The notes: generated by a model from the letters alone, not told the origin. Shown: positions 1-8,039, counted from the stretch's first letter. The stretch is DNA of 14,422 nucleotides from Chrysochromulina parva (GCA_002887195.1 PJAB01001446.1:1-14422), one strand, 5' to 3'. Numbers and translations: made by a program.

Positions 1-1509
1 TTCCAGATCCGCAGCATACTCTTCGCTCATGCCCTCATAGGCCATGCACATCAACACCATGTTGACCAGCACTAGCGCCGTCGAGGTGTGGTTGAGCCAC
101 TCTGCGTTCGCGATCACCCTGAATGGGCGACGGCACAGCCCATCCGGCGAGCAGTCAGCACAGGCGTCCGAGAAGCTGCGAGGTGGCTTAGTCGTGCCGT
201 CTGAGAGCGCGGACTCGCCCGCGAGCAGCGTTGCTCGCTCGTCGTTGCCAGCCCTCTGGCCGTGGCCGCCGAGGACCGAATCGGAAGAAGTCTCCTCGCT
301 GCCATCGGCGCCGAGAGCATCGGTGGAGCGCGAGGAGCTCTGCGTGCGCGCGGAGCAAGAGGATCGAGCAGAAGTCGCGGTGCTCCTCTCGAGCTTCAAC
401 TGCGCCCGCGTGTCGGAGTATTCGAGGAAGATGACCGCCAGGAAGAGGTTGATTACGAAGAAGCCAACGACCATGATGATCAGGACGAAGTACATCCACA
501 CCAATGGACTGAACGCAGCCATGAGAGAGTACATGGACGTCGCCCAGAAGTCGCACGTGATCGATTGGAAGAAGGTGATGAAGAAGATGGCGACCGAGTC
601 GAACGAGGTCAGCCCGTGATTCGGATCCATGTCGAAGTAGGCGCACGCCGACCCATTCGGGCACTGCTGCGCGTGGTCGAGGTGCGGGTTGCACGGGATG
701 CCGCTGTCCCAAGCCGTTTGGTCAATGTCGCTGACACCAGCATCGGCAGCCACGCGCGCCTCAAGCAACCGGCGACGCACATCGCTGACCGGGTGCCCAG
801 GCGTCTCCTCGAAGCCGGGCAGAGCGCACCGGTAGTGCAGTGACCCTTTGAAGAGCTCCATGCCCACGATGCCGAAGACGAGGAAGACGAAGCCACCCAG
901 CCCCAAAACGTTGCCCATCTTGGGGAGCACCGACAGGATCCACTGTACGAGCAGGGGCATGCCTGGCACGCGCTTGAGTGCGCGCAGCGGTCGCAGTGCG
1001 CGGAACGCTCGTAGCACCGAGTAATTACCCATCGACGGGAACAGGATGGGCAACCACGCGAGCGAGACGACGAGGAAGTCGAGCTGGCACCACGGGTCGC
1101 GCAGGTAGGCCTCACGGTGCCAAATAAAAGAGTAGGCGAGCACCTTACTCAGGAGCTCGAGAGTAAAGATGATAAGGAAGACCCACTCGAACACGCCAAG
1201 GATGGCTTCCTTTTCTGTGCCCTCCGGATCAAGTGGCGACTCAGATGCCATCGTGCAGCAATTCACCAAAATAGTGACCAGGATGATCGGGTCGAACCAC
1301 TTGGACTCTACCATCAGGATAGCGCTGCGTCTCGGCTCGCGCCAAATGGGCAAGCCAGGTAAGCATCCGAGCACGCCGGCATACAATTTGCCGCTTGGTC
1401 CGCGCACCTCCGAGCCCTTGAACCCGGGTCGACGCAGCGCGTCGAGGTTGGGGATGCGGGCGTTGAGCTCGGCCAGCGCCTGCAGCAACGAGCTGCGTTT
1501 CCTCCCCAT
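1..1509 (-). CDS. Voltage-gated cation channel alpha subunit, domain I plus start of domain II (partial)
   Basis: The minus strand is open without a stop from ATG 1509 to the window edge (503 codons), so this is the 5' part of a longer gene. It reads as a four-domain Cav/Nav-type channel. Domain I has S1 at about residues 71-92, the S2-S3 motif LRDPWCQLDF (about 138-147), and an S4 with basic residues at 167, 170, 173, 176, 179 and 180 (LRAFRALRPLRALKR). S5 is at about 190-222. A long extracellular turret follows with Cys 228, 273, 283 and 289, then the pore helix and filter FFQSITCDFW (313-322) and S6 ending NLFLAVIFLE with the family-typical Asn354. A Ser-rich linker (about 365-460) leads into S1 of a second domain (RVIANAEWLNHT, 464-475). 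The filter position that is Glu in Cav domain I and Asp in Nav domain I is Asp320. The role would be depolarisation-driven Ca2+ or Na+ entry at the plasma or flagellar membrane; selectivity cannot be called from one domain. ATG 1509 is the first Met in frame after a stop in the TCAAG repeat. A 3' splice site just upstream (CCCAG at 1561-1565 on this strand) leaves a 5' exon possible. Confidence 0.93.
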   Translation of the reverse strand, partial: MGRKRSSLLQALAELNARIPNLDALRRPGFKGSEVRGPSGKLYAGVLGCLPGLPIWREPRRSAILMVESKWFDPIILVTILVNCCTMASESPLDPEGTEKEAILGVFEWVFLIIFTLELLSKVLAYSFIWHREAYLRDPWCQLDFLVVSLAWLPILFPSMGNYSVLRAFRALRPLRALKRVPGMPLLVQWILSVLPKMGNVLGLGGFVFLVFGIVGMELFKGSLHYRCALPGFEETPGHPVSDVRRRLLEARVAADAGVSDIDQTAWDSGIPCNPHLDHAQQCPNGSACAYFDMDPNHGLTSFDSVAIFFITFFQSITCDFWATSMYSLMAAFSPLVWMYFVLIIMVVGFFVINLFLAVIFLEYSDTRAQLKLERSTATSARSSCSARTQSSSRSTDALGADGSEETSSDSVLGGHGQRAGNDERATLLAGESALSDGTTKPPRSFSDACADCSPDGLCRRPFRVIANAEWLNHTSTALVLVNMVLMCMAYEGMSEEYAADLE

Positions 1510-1580
1510 CCTTGTGGGGCCAGCACTGCAGCAGCTCCGCGTTGGTCGCTCCCCAATTCCCTGGGATTCCAGAGGTGAAG

Positions 1581-1610
1581 TCAAGTCAAGTCAAGTCAAG
1601 TCAAGTCAAG
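1581..1610. repeat. TCAAG pentamer tandem repeat, six perfect copies
   Basis: Six uninterrupted TCAAG units lie in the 152-bp gap between the stop of the VTT-type gene and the start of the channel gene. One degenerate unit (TGAAG) precedes them. On the minus strand, where both flanking genes are read, the repeat puts a TGA in the channel frame, which supports a non-coding leader here. It is probably a microsatellite in the channel 5' UTR or promoter. Confidence 0.95.
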
Positions 1611-1661
1611 TGTGGGGTACGAGCTCTTCGCTGGACTCTTTCAAGATCAAACTGATAAGAG

Positions 1662-2624
1662 TCACAATAAATCGCGCGCCGCCTCCCCCCCTTGCGGATG
1701 CGGCGACATCGACCTCCTCTTGGCGCCGTACGGCACCACCTCGTGGTCGTTTGTGTACGATGTCGTGGAGCCCGTCGGCGAGGGCGTGAGCAAGCCTCGT
1801 CGATCGGCGGCAGTCTGCACGGGAGACCCCCTGAGAGCCACTGAGTCCGCCGCCGTTGCTGCTGCGGCAGTTGATCCGACTTCGTCCTCGTCCTCCTCGG
1901 AGGACCCCTCGCGGTTCAGCGCGTCGAGCGCCCGTCGCGTGGCAGCGGCAAGGTAGACGCCCAGAGCGACGAGGGCGCTCACGGCGACGAGCGGGCCGAT
2001 GGTCGACCATCGCAACGAGCTGCTCCCAGCTTCGGCGCCACCGACCGCCACGCTCACGCGATGCACGCTCACGCCCACGAGTGCGAGCGTGCCCGTGTTG
2101 TACACCTCGACGACGCACAGCGCCACCGCGAAGGGGAGCGGCGGCGCCGCGAGCGCGGCCAGACCGTAGTTTTTCAAGGCGATTGGGATGTAGGCTGCGC
2201 GGCTCAGGAAGCAGATGCGCCACGGCGCCTGCGTGACCGTGAGCCGCATCGCGCGCAGCAGCTGATGCTGCTCAAGCCAAAGTGGGAGCCTACGGCGGCC
2301 GAGGAGGCTGCGGCCAAGAGCATACGAGGCTAAGCAGCCGAGGACCTTGCCCGTGTAGACGAGCGCGAAGCCGCCCACGAGACCGTAGGCAATCATGATC
2401 ACGAGCTCAATGGGCGTCGACGGGATGAGGCACATGATCCAGATGGCGATGAAGAAAACGAGAGCAACCGCGGCCGTCATTGGCGTTTCCGCAGCGCGGC
2501 GCGCGGCCAGATCGAGCGCATGCCTCGACCACGTACTCCAGTGATCGAACGAGGCCGTGACAAGCACCACAGCGGTGGTGAGCAGCAGCGCGGTGACGAG
2601 GAGCCGAAAACCGCGCATGTCCAT
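1662..2624 (-). CDS. VTT-domain (TVP38/TMEM64/DedA-like) multi-pass membrane protein
   Basis: A 320-residue membrane protein when read from the Met at 2624 (a second Met follows at 2618). The open frame extends 52 codons further to 2780, but that part would overlap the divergent GIGYF gene and is not membrane-like. Hydrophobic segments lie at about residues 7-25, 50-66, 72-100, 137-190 and 208-228. The core matches the VTT (SNARE-associated/DedA) fold: IPSTPIELVIMIAYG followed by a Gly-rich re-entrant stretch GLVGGF...GKVLGCLASYALGR (81-105), and later a conserved-looking basic/Asn segment (SRAAYIPIALKNYG, 141-154). VTT proteins such as TVP38, TMEM41B and VMP1 act in Golgi/ER membrane traffic and lipid scrambling. 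I infer an endomembrane role; the exact subfamily is not resolved. The tail after residue 230 is acidic then Ser/Thr-rich and looks cytosolic and disordered. No intron is evident. It lies head-to-tail with the channel and head-to-head with the GIGYF gene. Confidence 0.85.
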   Translation of the reverse strand: MDMRGFRLLVTALLLTTAVVLVTASFDHWSTWSRHALDLAARRAAETPMTAAVALVFFIAIWIMCLIPSTPIELVIMIAYGLVGGFALVYTGKVLGCLASYALGRSLLGRRRLPLWLEQHQLLRAMRLTVTQAPWRICFLSRAAYIPIALKNYGLAALAAPPLPFAVALCVVEVYNTGTLALVGVSVHRVSVAVGGAEAGSSSLRWSTIGPLVAVSALVALGVYLAAATRRALDALNREGSSEEDEDEVGSTAAAATAADSVALRGSPVQTAADRRGLLTPSPTGSTTSYTNDHEVVPYGAKRRSMSPHPQGGEAARDLL

Positions 2625-2746
2625 GTATGAAATGTGTATGAATACTGTTCTATTGTCAATGGGGAAACTTGGTCGCCAGGTTGGTGATTGCGGTTCATCA
2701 ACCGAGACAACCGCCAATTCGATGGCTTGTGTTTGTAAGAGGCGCC
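2625..2746. promoter_or_regulatory. Shared divergent promoter region (VTT gene / GIGYF gene)
   Basis: About 120 bp separate the chosen ATGs of two oppositely oriented genes. The stretch is clearly more AT-rich than its flanks and holds a CCAAT pentamer at 2714-2718 on the plus strand. No TATA box stands out. Calling it a bidirectional promoter rests on gene arrangement and composition only. Confidence 0.4.
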
Positions 2747-5700
2747 ATGGCGAGCGCAGTTTCGTCGAGGACGCTTCCATTCATCCGCGCGAGAGTCATG
2801 GTCGAGCGCATTGCGCTGCGCGCCGCGCGCGCAAAACGCTGCGCCGTGCCACTCCTTTGGCGCCCTCGCGCCTGCGCTGTGCAGCAGCGTTGCAAGCAGC
2901 CAGGCGCCGCTCGCAGGCGGCTGCGGCTCTCGCGTGCTCGGGGCCTCTGCTCTGCGAGCTCTGCGTGGAACCACTCTCGCCTGACATTGCTCTTGGCTGA
3001 CTGCGTGCTTCCCCCCCCCGCTGCGCAGACGGACGGGTTCGTCTACGGCAAGGATGAGATGCTACAGATTTACAAGGATGGCCACTTCAAGGACGCCGAG
3101 TTCACATCAAAGTTCCTGCACGTGCCGAATGCGACGACTCCCGAGTACCTCATCCCGCTCGCGCTGCTGCCCATCGAGCCGGACGAGGTCGAGCTGCGCC
3201 TCAATCCGGTCATCGTCGGCAACCCGGGCGAGGGCAAGGGCGGGGGCAAGGGCGGTCGCGGCTTCCAGGACCGCGAGGGCGGCGGCAAGGGCAAGGGCAA
3301 GGGCGGCAAGGGCGAGCGCGATGACCGTGCTGCCTGGGGTCGCGACGGCGACGAGGGCGGCAAGGGCAAGGGCGGCAAGGGTGAGCGGGCGGGCCGCGAA
3401 GGGCGCTCGAGCACCGAAGCACGCACCAGCGGCGGCTCTGCCGCGCCCTGGGATCGCGACCCACGCGACTCGGACGGCGCCGAAGCGGCGCTTCCCGCGG
3501 GCTTGCCCGCTCCGGGCAGCAGCGCACCCGCCGGCGGCGTTGTAATGGGCGCGACGCCGACGCCCGCGCCTCCGCCGCCCAAGGACTGGTACTACCGCGA
3601 CCTCGAGGGCACGGTCCAGGGCCCCTTTGACGAGGCGCAGATCGCCGAGTGGTACTCTGCCGGTTACCTTCCTGCCCAGCTGATGATGCGCGAGGCGGAG
3701 CAGTCCGATACAGCGTACAAATCGCTGGCCGACCTGACGCAAGCCGGGGGGGGCGAGCCGCCGTTCGTGCGCGCGTCGCGCTTGCGCGCCAAGTACGACG
3801 CCGAGCAGGAGGCCCTCGCAGCCAGCCCAATGGCACCGTTTGGGACGAGCACAGCCGCGCTGATCGCCTCGCAGAAGCAACTCGAGGCCGAGCAGTTGGC
3901 GGCGGCGCAGAAGGCGGCGATAGCGGCGGCGCAGGCGCAGCAGCAGGCGCAGCAGCAGGCGCAGCAGCAGCAGCAGGCGGAGGCCATGCGTGCCGCGGCG
4001 GCGGCCGCGCAGGCCGCCGCGCAGGCCGCCGCGCAGGCCGCCGCGGAGGCGGAGCAGAAGCTGCTGCTGCAGCAGCAGCAGCAGCAGCAGCAGATGCTGG
4101 TGATGCAGCAGCAGCAGCAGCAGCTGCTGCTGCAGAGGCAGCAGCAGCAGCTACAGGCGGCCGAGGAGGAGCGCCACCGACAGATGATCGAGCAGGCGCG
4201 CGCACAGACCGAGGCGGAGACGCGACGGCAGGCTGCCGAGCATATGGCGCGCGCACAGGCCGAGGAGCTTGCGTTTCGTCACGAGCATCTGGCGCGCGAG
4301 CATCTGGCCCGCCAGCAGGCCGAGGAGCTTGCGTTTCGTCAGGTGGCACTCGAGGAGGCGAAACGTCGGCAGGCCGAGAACGAAGCTCTCGCTCGACGGC
4401 AGGCGGAGGAGGTGGCCCGGCGGCAGGTGGCGCTCGAGCAGCAGCAGCGAATGCTCTCGATGCTCCCGCCCGCGGGCGCGGCGAACGCTGGCTCGGCGCT
4501 GCTCTCGCTGCTCCAGGGCAGCGCGGCGGTGCCCCCGCCTCAACCAGCGCCGGGCTCGGCGCTGCTCTCGCTGCTCCAGGGCAATCGTTCTTCACCTGCG
4601 GTGATGGCGGGCGGGCCGCCGGTGCTGGAGCAGCCGGGGGCGCAGCCGGACGCGAGCGCTCGGCACGACGCGAGCGCTCCGGCGGAGGGCGACCTGCCCG
4701 GCACGACGCTCGACCTGACCGGCTGGGGCCGCGGGCGCGGTCGCGGGCGCGGCGTGTGCTCAGCGGCGCTTGGGACGGCGCGGATGCGCGAGGGAGTGGC
4801 TGGCGATGGCGGTCCGCTCCTTTCGGCGCTCGGCGCGGCGCTCGGCGGCCTCGGGTTTGAAGGGTCCGACGGCGCGGGCGGCAACCTACCGTCCATGCCC
4901 GCGGGCTTCTCCCATGCCGACGTCGCGGGCGTCACCGGCGGCGCCGACGAGGACGACGAGGGCGGCAAGGGCAAGGGTGCCCGCAAGAAGCGCGGCAAAA
5001 AGGAAGCTGAGGACTTTGCGTCCGTGGCCGCGTCCGCCGCCCAACGCTCGGCGGCCGCCCTCGCCGCAGAGGAAGAGCGTATGCTCGCTGCCGCCCTCGC
5101 CGAGTCGATGAACACGCCGCAGCCGGGGCAGCCGCCACTGGGCACCGGGCAGCCCGCCTTCTCGGGATGGGGCCAGCAGCAGGCGGCGCCGCTCTCGCTC
5201 GCGCAGATCCAAGCTGCTGAAGAGATCGAGCGTCGTAAGCGTGAGGCCGAGGCCGCCGCCGCCGCCGAGCAGCGCCGCCAGGCCGCCGCCGCCGCCGGTG
5301 CGGCCAACAACTCGGCGTGGGGCTCAGGGACCTCGATCAGCCAGATCTTGGCACCGACCGGTGGGCTGCCACCGGCCGCGCCCGTGTCGGCGGCCGGGCC
5401 GCCGTCCAAGGCACCAACGTCGTTCGCCGAGCTTATGGCGGTGGCGCAGGGTCGGCCCTCGCCCTCGGCCGCCGCCACCGCCGCGGCGGATGATGGCTTG
5501 CTTTGGGACTACGGAGCGCCCGCGCCACCAACAGCGAGCGCGCCGCTGCGAGCGGGCGGGTCGCCCACCAAGGGCGCCGTCCTGGGCGCCGCCGCCGCCG
5601 CCGCCGCCGCCTCGTCGCCCGCGCAGCCCGGGTCCGAGAAGGCGAAACGAGGGAAGAAGGGCAAGGGCGGCGACTCGCCCGATGCCAACGGCGCCGGCGC

Positions 5701-6157
5701 CGGCGCTGGTACCGCTCTCGAAGCGGCCGCTTCGTTTGGCGGTAGCGACGCCCCGATGCCACCCGACATGATCAAGTGGTGTGGGCAGCAGATGAAGGCA
5801 CTTACGGGCAACGACGACACGACGCTCGCGCAGTTCGTCTTTTCGCTCCACTCAGAGGACGAGGTGCACTCGTACTTTGCCACGTACCTCGGCACCTCGA
5901 AGGCTGTCGACACCTTCGCCAACGAGTTTACGCTTCGGAAGCGCGCGGCGCGCGGCGTCGGCGAGAGCCGCGAGTGGCAAACGGCGGGCGGCAAGAAGGC
6001 GGCGGCGGCGACGCCACCCAAGGAGGACGAGAACGGTTTCTCGGCCCCCAAGGGGCGTAAGGGCGCGCCCAAGAAGAAAGTGGCCGACCCCTCGATGCTC
6101 GGCTTCTCAGTGGAGAGCTCTCGGATCATGCAAGGCGAGATCGACTTCCCCGAGTGA
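2747..6157 (+). CDS. GIGYF-like GYF-domain protein (4EHP-binding translational repressor family)
   Basis: Recognised from four GIGYF landmarks (numbering from ATG 2747). (1) FVYGKDEML (98-106), followed by a PLALLPIEPDE stretch, matches the N-terminal 4EHP-binding region of animal GIGYF proteins (YxYxxxxML). (2) The GYF domain at about 280-342 has W281, then QGPFDEAQIAEW and GYL, the GPF-x4-I-x2-W-x3-GYL signature that binds Pro-rich PPGF-type ligands. (3) A C-terminal helical domain (about 1008-1072) starts MIKWCGQQMKAL and contains EVHSYFATYLG. (4) The end LGFSVESSRIMQGEI is the family's terminal motif. Between them lie a Gly/Lys-rich tract, polyQ/polyA coiled coil (about 390-590), two GSALLSLLQG copies and Ala/Pro-rich linkers. 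Family role: recruiting 4EHP and CCR4-NOT/DDX6-type partners to repress mRNAs in the cytoplasm. ATG 2747 has a strong Kozak context, but a good 3' splice site at 3028 suggests that much of 2747-3028 is intron; the sequence from 3029 on is the secure part. The length (1136 aa if unspliced) suits the family. Confidence 0.92.
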   Translation: MASAVSSRTLPFIRARVMVERIALRAARAKRCAVPLLWRPRACAVQQRCKQPGAARRRLRLSRARGLCSASSAWNHSRLTLLLADCVLPPPAAQTDGFVYGKDEMLQIYKDGHFKDAEFTSKFLHVPNATTPEYLIPLALLPIEPDEVELRLNPVIVGNPGEGKGGGKGGRGFQDREGGGKGKGKGGKGERDDRAAWGRDGDEGGKGKGGKGERAGREGRSSTEARTSGGSAAPWDRDPRDSDGAEAALPAGLPAPGSSAPAGGVVMGATPTPAPPPPKDWYYRDLEGTVQGPFDEAQIAEWYSAGYLPAQLMMREAEQSDTAYKSLADLTQAGGGEPPFVRASRLRAKYDAEQEALAASPMAPFGTSTAALIASQKQLEAEQLAAAQKAAIAAAQAQQQAQQQAQQQQQAEAMRAAAAAAQAAAQAAAQAAAEAEQKLLLQQQQQQQQMLVMQQQQQQLLLQRQQQQLQAAEEERHRQMIEQARAQTEAETRRQAAEHMARAQAEELAFRHEHLAREHLARQQAEELAFRQVALEEAKRRQAENEALARRQAEEVARRQVALEQQQRMLSMLPPAGAANAGSALLSLLQGSAAVPPPQPAPGSALLSLLQGNRSSPAVMAGGPPVLEQPGAQPDASARHDASAPAEGDLPGTTLDLTGWGRGRGRGRGVCSAALGTARMREGVAGDGGPLLSALGAALGGLGFEGSDGAGGNLPSMPAGFSHADVAGVTGGADEDDEGGKGKGARKKRGKKEAEDFASVAASAAQRSAAALAAEEERMLAAALAESMNTPQPGQPPLGTGQPAFSGWGQQQAAPLSLAQIQAAEEIERRKREAEAAAAAEQRRQAAAAAGAANNSAWGSGTSISQILAPTGGLPPAAPVSAAGPPSKAPTSFAELMAVAQGRPSPSAAATAAADDGLLWDYGAPAPPTASAPLRAGGSPTKGAVLGAAAAAAAASSPAQPGSEKAKRGKKGKGGDSPDANGAGAGAGTALEAAASFGGSDAPMPPDMIKWCGQQMKALTGNDDTTLAQFVFSLHSEDEVHSYFATYLGTSKAVDTFANEFTLRKRAARGVGESREWQTAGGKKAAAATPPKEDENGFSAPKGRKGAPKKKVADPSMLGFSVESSRIMQGEIDFPE
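2990..3028 (+). other. Probable intron 3' splice site before the conserved GIGYF exon
   Basis: A CTGAC branch-point-like sequence at about 2997-3001 is followed by a C-rich tract (CTT then ten C, 3008-3019 region) and CTGCGCAG ending at 3028. The next base begins codon ACG of TDGFVYGKDEML, where homology to GIGYF proteins starts. The 280 bp upstream are open in frame but encode a low-quality Arg/Ala/Cys-rich sequence unlike the family. The matching 5' splice site could not be placed; a short first exon beginning at ATG 2747 is the simplest model. Confidence 0.6.
4061..4153 (+). repeat. CTG/CAG trinucleotide tracts encoding polyQ and Leu runs
   Basis: Inside the GIGYF gene, CTG repeats abut CAG repeats (4061-4092) and CAG runs abut CTG runs again (about 4106-4133), giving self-complementary CTG/CAG halves. 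They encode runs of Gln flanked by Leu within a predicted coiled coil. Such tracts are length-variable in many genomes. Confidence 0.85.
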
Positions 6158-6265
6158 GCTCGCCGAACAAGATCGACTTCCCCGAGTGAGCTCGCCGAAC
6201 GAGATCGACTTCCCCGAGTGGGCTCGCCGAACGAGATCGACTTTCTCGAGTGGGCTCGCCGAGCT
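6138..6265 (+). repeat. 32-bp tandem repeat beginning inside the GIGYF stop-codon region
   Basis: Four head-to-tail units of 32 bp start at 6138, 6170, 6202 and 6234; the last is degenerate. Each starts AGATCGACTTCCCCGAGTG or a near variant. Unit 1 contains the last codons (EIDFPE) and TGA of the GIGYF gene, so copies 2-4 lie in the 3' flank. The stop TGA persists in unit 2 but reads TGG in units 3 and 4. Confidence 0.95.
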
Positions 6266-6874
6266 CTCCGAAGAAGCTCCCCGCAGAGCAATTGGCCGAT
6301 GAGGGACCAACACCTGCAGAGAGGATGGCCGGAGACCCTGATCGGGCGAGGTGGCGAGACCCTGAGCGCGCAGCGGCGGCGGCAGCGGCAGCGGCGGCGG
6401 CGATGATGACGGTGGCGGTAACGGGGCGGGGCAGGTCATGTGGCGGCCTAGCGCCCATGCTGACAGGCGGGGGTTCATGTAATGCTTCCTGGTGGCAGGC
6501 AGTGGCCTGCTGCATGCTGCGGCTGCTGACCTGCTGCTGGCGACGCGGCCTGATGAGTCGTGCCCGCGTGCGAGGATGCCTTGTGAGACTGACGAGATGC
6601 CGATGCTGTGAAAACTAAGCCATGCTGTGACATCGGCAGCGTGGCAGTCGAGAAACTTGAGGGCCAGAGGCGCGTGGAATCCTGAGAGTGAGAGGAGCAG
6701 ACGAGATCGTATCTCGCGCGGTAGCGAGCGATGAAGGAAAAGCGCGCCCAGTATTAACAGCCAGTTCACACTAGGGTTCGTTTTGTCAGCGCACAGACAC
6801 CACGACGGTCGCGACTTCCTGCACTTGGGTCTTCAGCCTACGGACGCGGAGCCGCAGCCCGCGAGCCGCGGCTC
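6266..6874. other. Intergenic region between GIGYF and carrier genes
   Basis: About 600 bp with no gene I can support. It begins just after the 32-bp repeats, includes a GGC/GCA-rich stretch around 6375-6410, and becomes AT-richer toward 6600-6790. It presumably contains the GIGYF 3' UTR and the promoter and 5' UTR of the carrier gene. A 220-codon minus-strand open frame crosses it but has no recognisable domain and overlaps the GIGYF coding end. Confidence 0.6.
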
Positions 6875-7831
6875 ATGAGCCAGTCCAGCAGCAGTTCGGC
6901 TGTCCCTGAGAAGCCCCGTCGGAAAAAGGATACCGTGCTCACCATGCTTGCAGGGGGGATCGCCGGTGCTATAGAGGCCGGTGCCACATGGCCTGTCGAA
7001 TACATCAAGACTCAGCAGCAGCAGCCACGGAAGATTGTCGTGCGCGGCGGCATAGTGTCGGCACCGCAGCCGTACAAGGGAATCGTCGAAGGCCTACAGT
7101 ACAACATCAAGACGGCGGGCTTCTTCTCGGTCTACACGGGTCTCACGCCCACGCTCATCCTCTCCATCCCAAAGTCCAGCTGCCGCTTTGGGGCGAATGC
7201 ATACTTCCGCGACCAGCTGCGCTCCGCGGACGGTACGCTCTCCGCCGGCGCAAGCTTTGTGGCCGGCTTGTTCGCGGGCATCGCCGAGGCCGTTCTGGTA
7301 GTCACACCTCAGGAGACCATCAAGACGAAGCTCATCAGCCTGAACATGGGCTTCCGGAGTGGCGTCCGCCTCATCGTCGAGAGGGAAGGCGTGGCGGGGC
7401 TGTACCAAGGCGGCCTCTCCACGGCACTCAAGCAGGGCGGATCGGTCAGTGTTCGGTTCCTCTTCATGTCCGAGTACACACGATGGCTCAAAGGCAGCGC
7501 CGAGGCGAAGCTAAGCCCTTCCGAATCCTTCCTCGGAGGCGTTGGGTCCGGGCTGGTCGCGAGTTTCGCCACGCAGCCATTCGATGTGGTGAAGACGCGC
7601 ATGCAATCCTCGGGAAGGAAGCCATACACGACGACGCTCCAATGCTTCCGGTATATTGTGCGCGAGGAAGGTGCGAAGGTCCTGTTCAGCGGCATCCTAG
7701 CTCGCTGCGCCAGGGTGGTGCCAGGCTCAGGGATCATCTTTATGAGCGCCGAGGTCATTTACAACCAACTTGATGCGTGGAAGACGAGGAGTGCAGCCGT
7801 TGTTCGTTCGCTGTCGAACCGTCTGATGTGA
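6875..7831 (+). CDS. Mitochondrial citrate/tricarboxylate carrier (SLC25A1/CTP type)
   Basis: A 318-residue SLC25 carrier of normal family length in a single exon. All three signature repeats are present: PVEYIK (40-45), PQETIK (145-150) and PFDVVK (235-240), each at the end of an odd-numbered helix. The subtype call rests on close resemblance to the citrate carrier: LAGGIAGAIEAGATWPVEY, then IPKSSCRFGANAYF (98-111, contact-site Lys100 and Arg104), AGIAEAVLVVTPQETIKTKL, YQGGLSTALKQG and VRFLFM with Arg194. The reaction is exchange of matrix citrate for cytosolic malate or phosphoenolpyruvate across the inner mitochondrial membrane, supplying cytosolic acetyl-CoA. The second repeat has Glu for the usual Asp, as in known citrate carriers. 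The matrix loop after helix 1 is Gln-rich and slightly long. The Ser-rich N-terminus before residue 20 is not a clear presequence. The start is the first ATG in frame after the intergenic region. The gene is convergent with the next, minus-strand gene. Confidence 0.95.
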   Translation: MSQSSSSSAVPEKPRRKKDTVLTMLAGGIAGAIEAGATWPVEYIKTQQQQPRKIVVRGGIVSAPQPYKGIVEGLQYNIKTAGFFSVYTGLTPTLILSIPKSSCRFGANAYFRDQLRSADGTLSAGASFVAGLFAGIAEAVLVVTPQETIKTKLISLNMGFRSGVRLIVEREGVAGLYQGGLSTALKQGGSVSVRFLFMSEYTRWLKGSAEAKLSPSESFLGGVGSGLVASFATQPFDVVKTRMQSSGRKPYTTTLQCFRYIVREEGAKVLFSGILARCARVVPGSGIIFMSAEVIYNQLDAWKTRSAAVVRSLSNRLM

Positions 7832-8039
7832 CACCCACCTGTGACAGCGTTACGACATTCGGGGCACTCGGGCCGCATCTCGGCAGTTGCACCCGGTTAC
7901 ACAACGGTCCGTTAGGAGATGTCCGTTAGATACTCACAGTCCATGTCCAGGTTCGTAGATTAGAGGATAGTTGACCATCAGAATCTCGAATACTAAACTT
8001 GGGTTGAGTCTAGTTTTACTCCTCCAAACTCCACGCGCG

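Noticed and set aside
44..619. Plus-strand open frame of 191 codons
   Set aside because: Antisense to the channel pore and S6, which have unmistakable homology on the minus strand.
2669..2746. Upstream extension of the GIGYF open frame to ATG 2669
   Set aside because: No coding character, sits inside the AT-rich divergent promoter gap, and ATG 2747 has a far better Kozak context.
2625..2780. N-terminal extension of the VTT protein to ATG 2780
   Set aside because: Would overlap the start of the divergent gene and adds a non-membrane stretch before the first hydrophobic helix.
3210..4595. Minus-strand open frame of 461 codons opposite the GIGYF gene
   Set aside because: Pro/Ala/Arg low complexity from GC-rich codons read in reverse; the plus strand has clear family homology.
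3649..4860. Plus-strand open frame of 403 codons overlapping the GIGYF gene
   Set aside because: Gly/Ala/Arg-rich shadow in the +1 frame of the polyQ/polyA region, with no domain.
6107..6769. Minus-strand open frame of 220 codons with a hydrophobic start
   Set aside because: Overlaps the GIGYF coding end and the 32-bp repeats, with Pro/Ser low complexity and no recognisable family; kept as intergenic.
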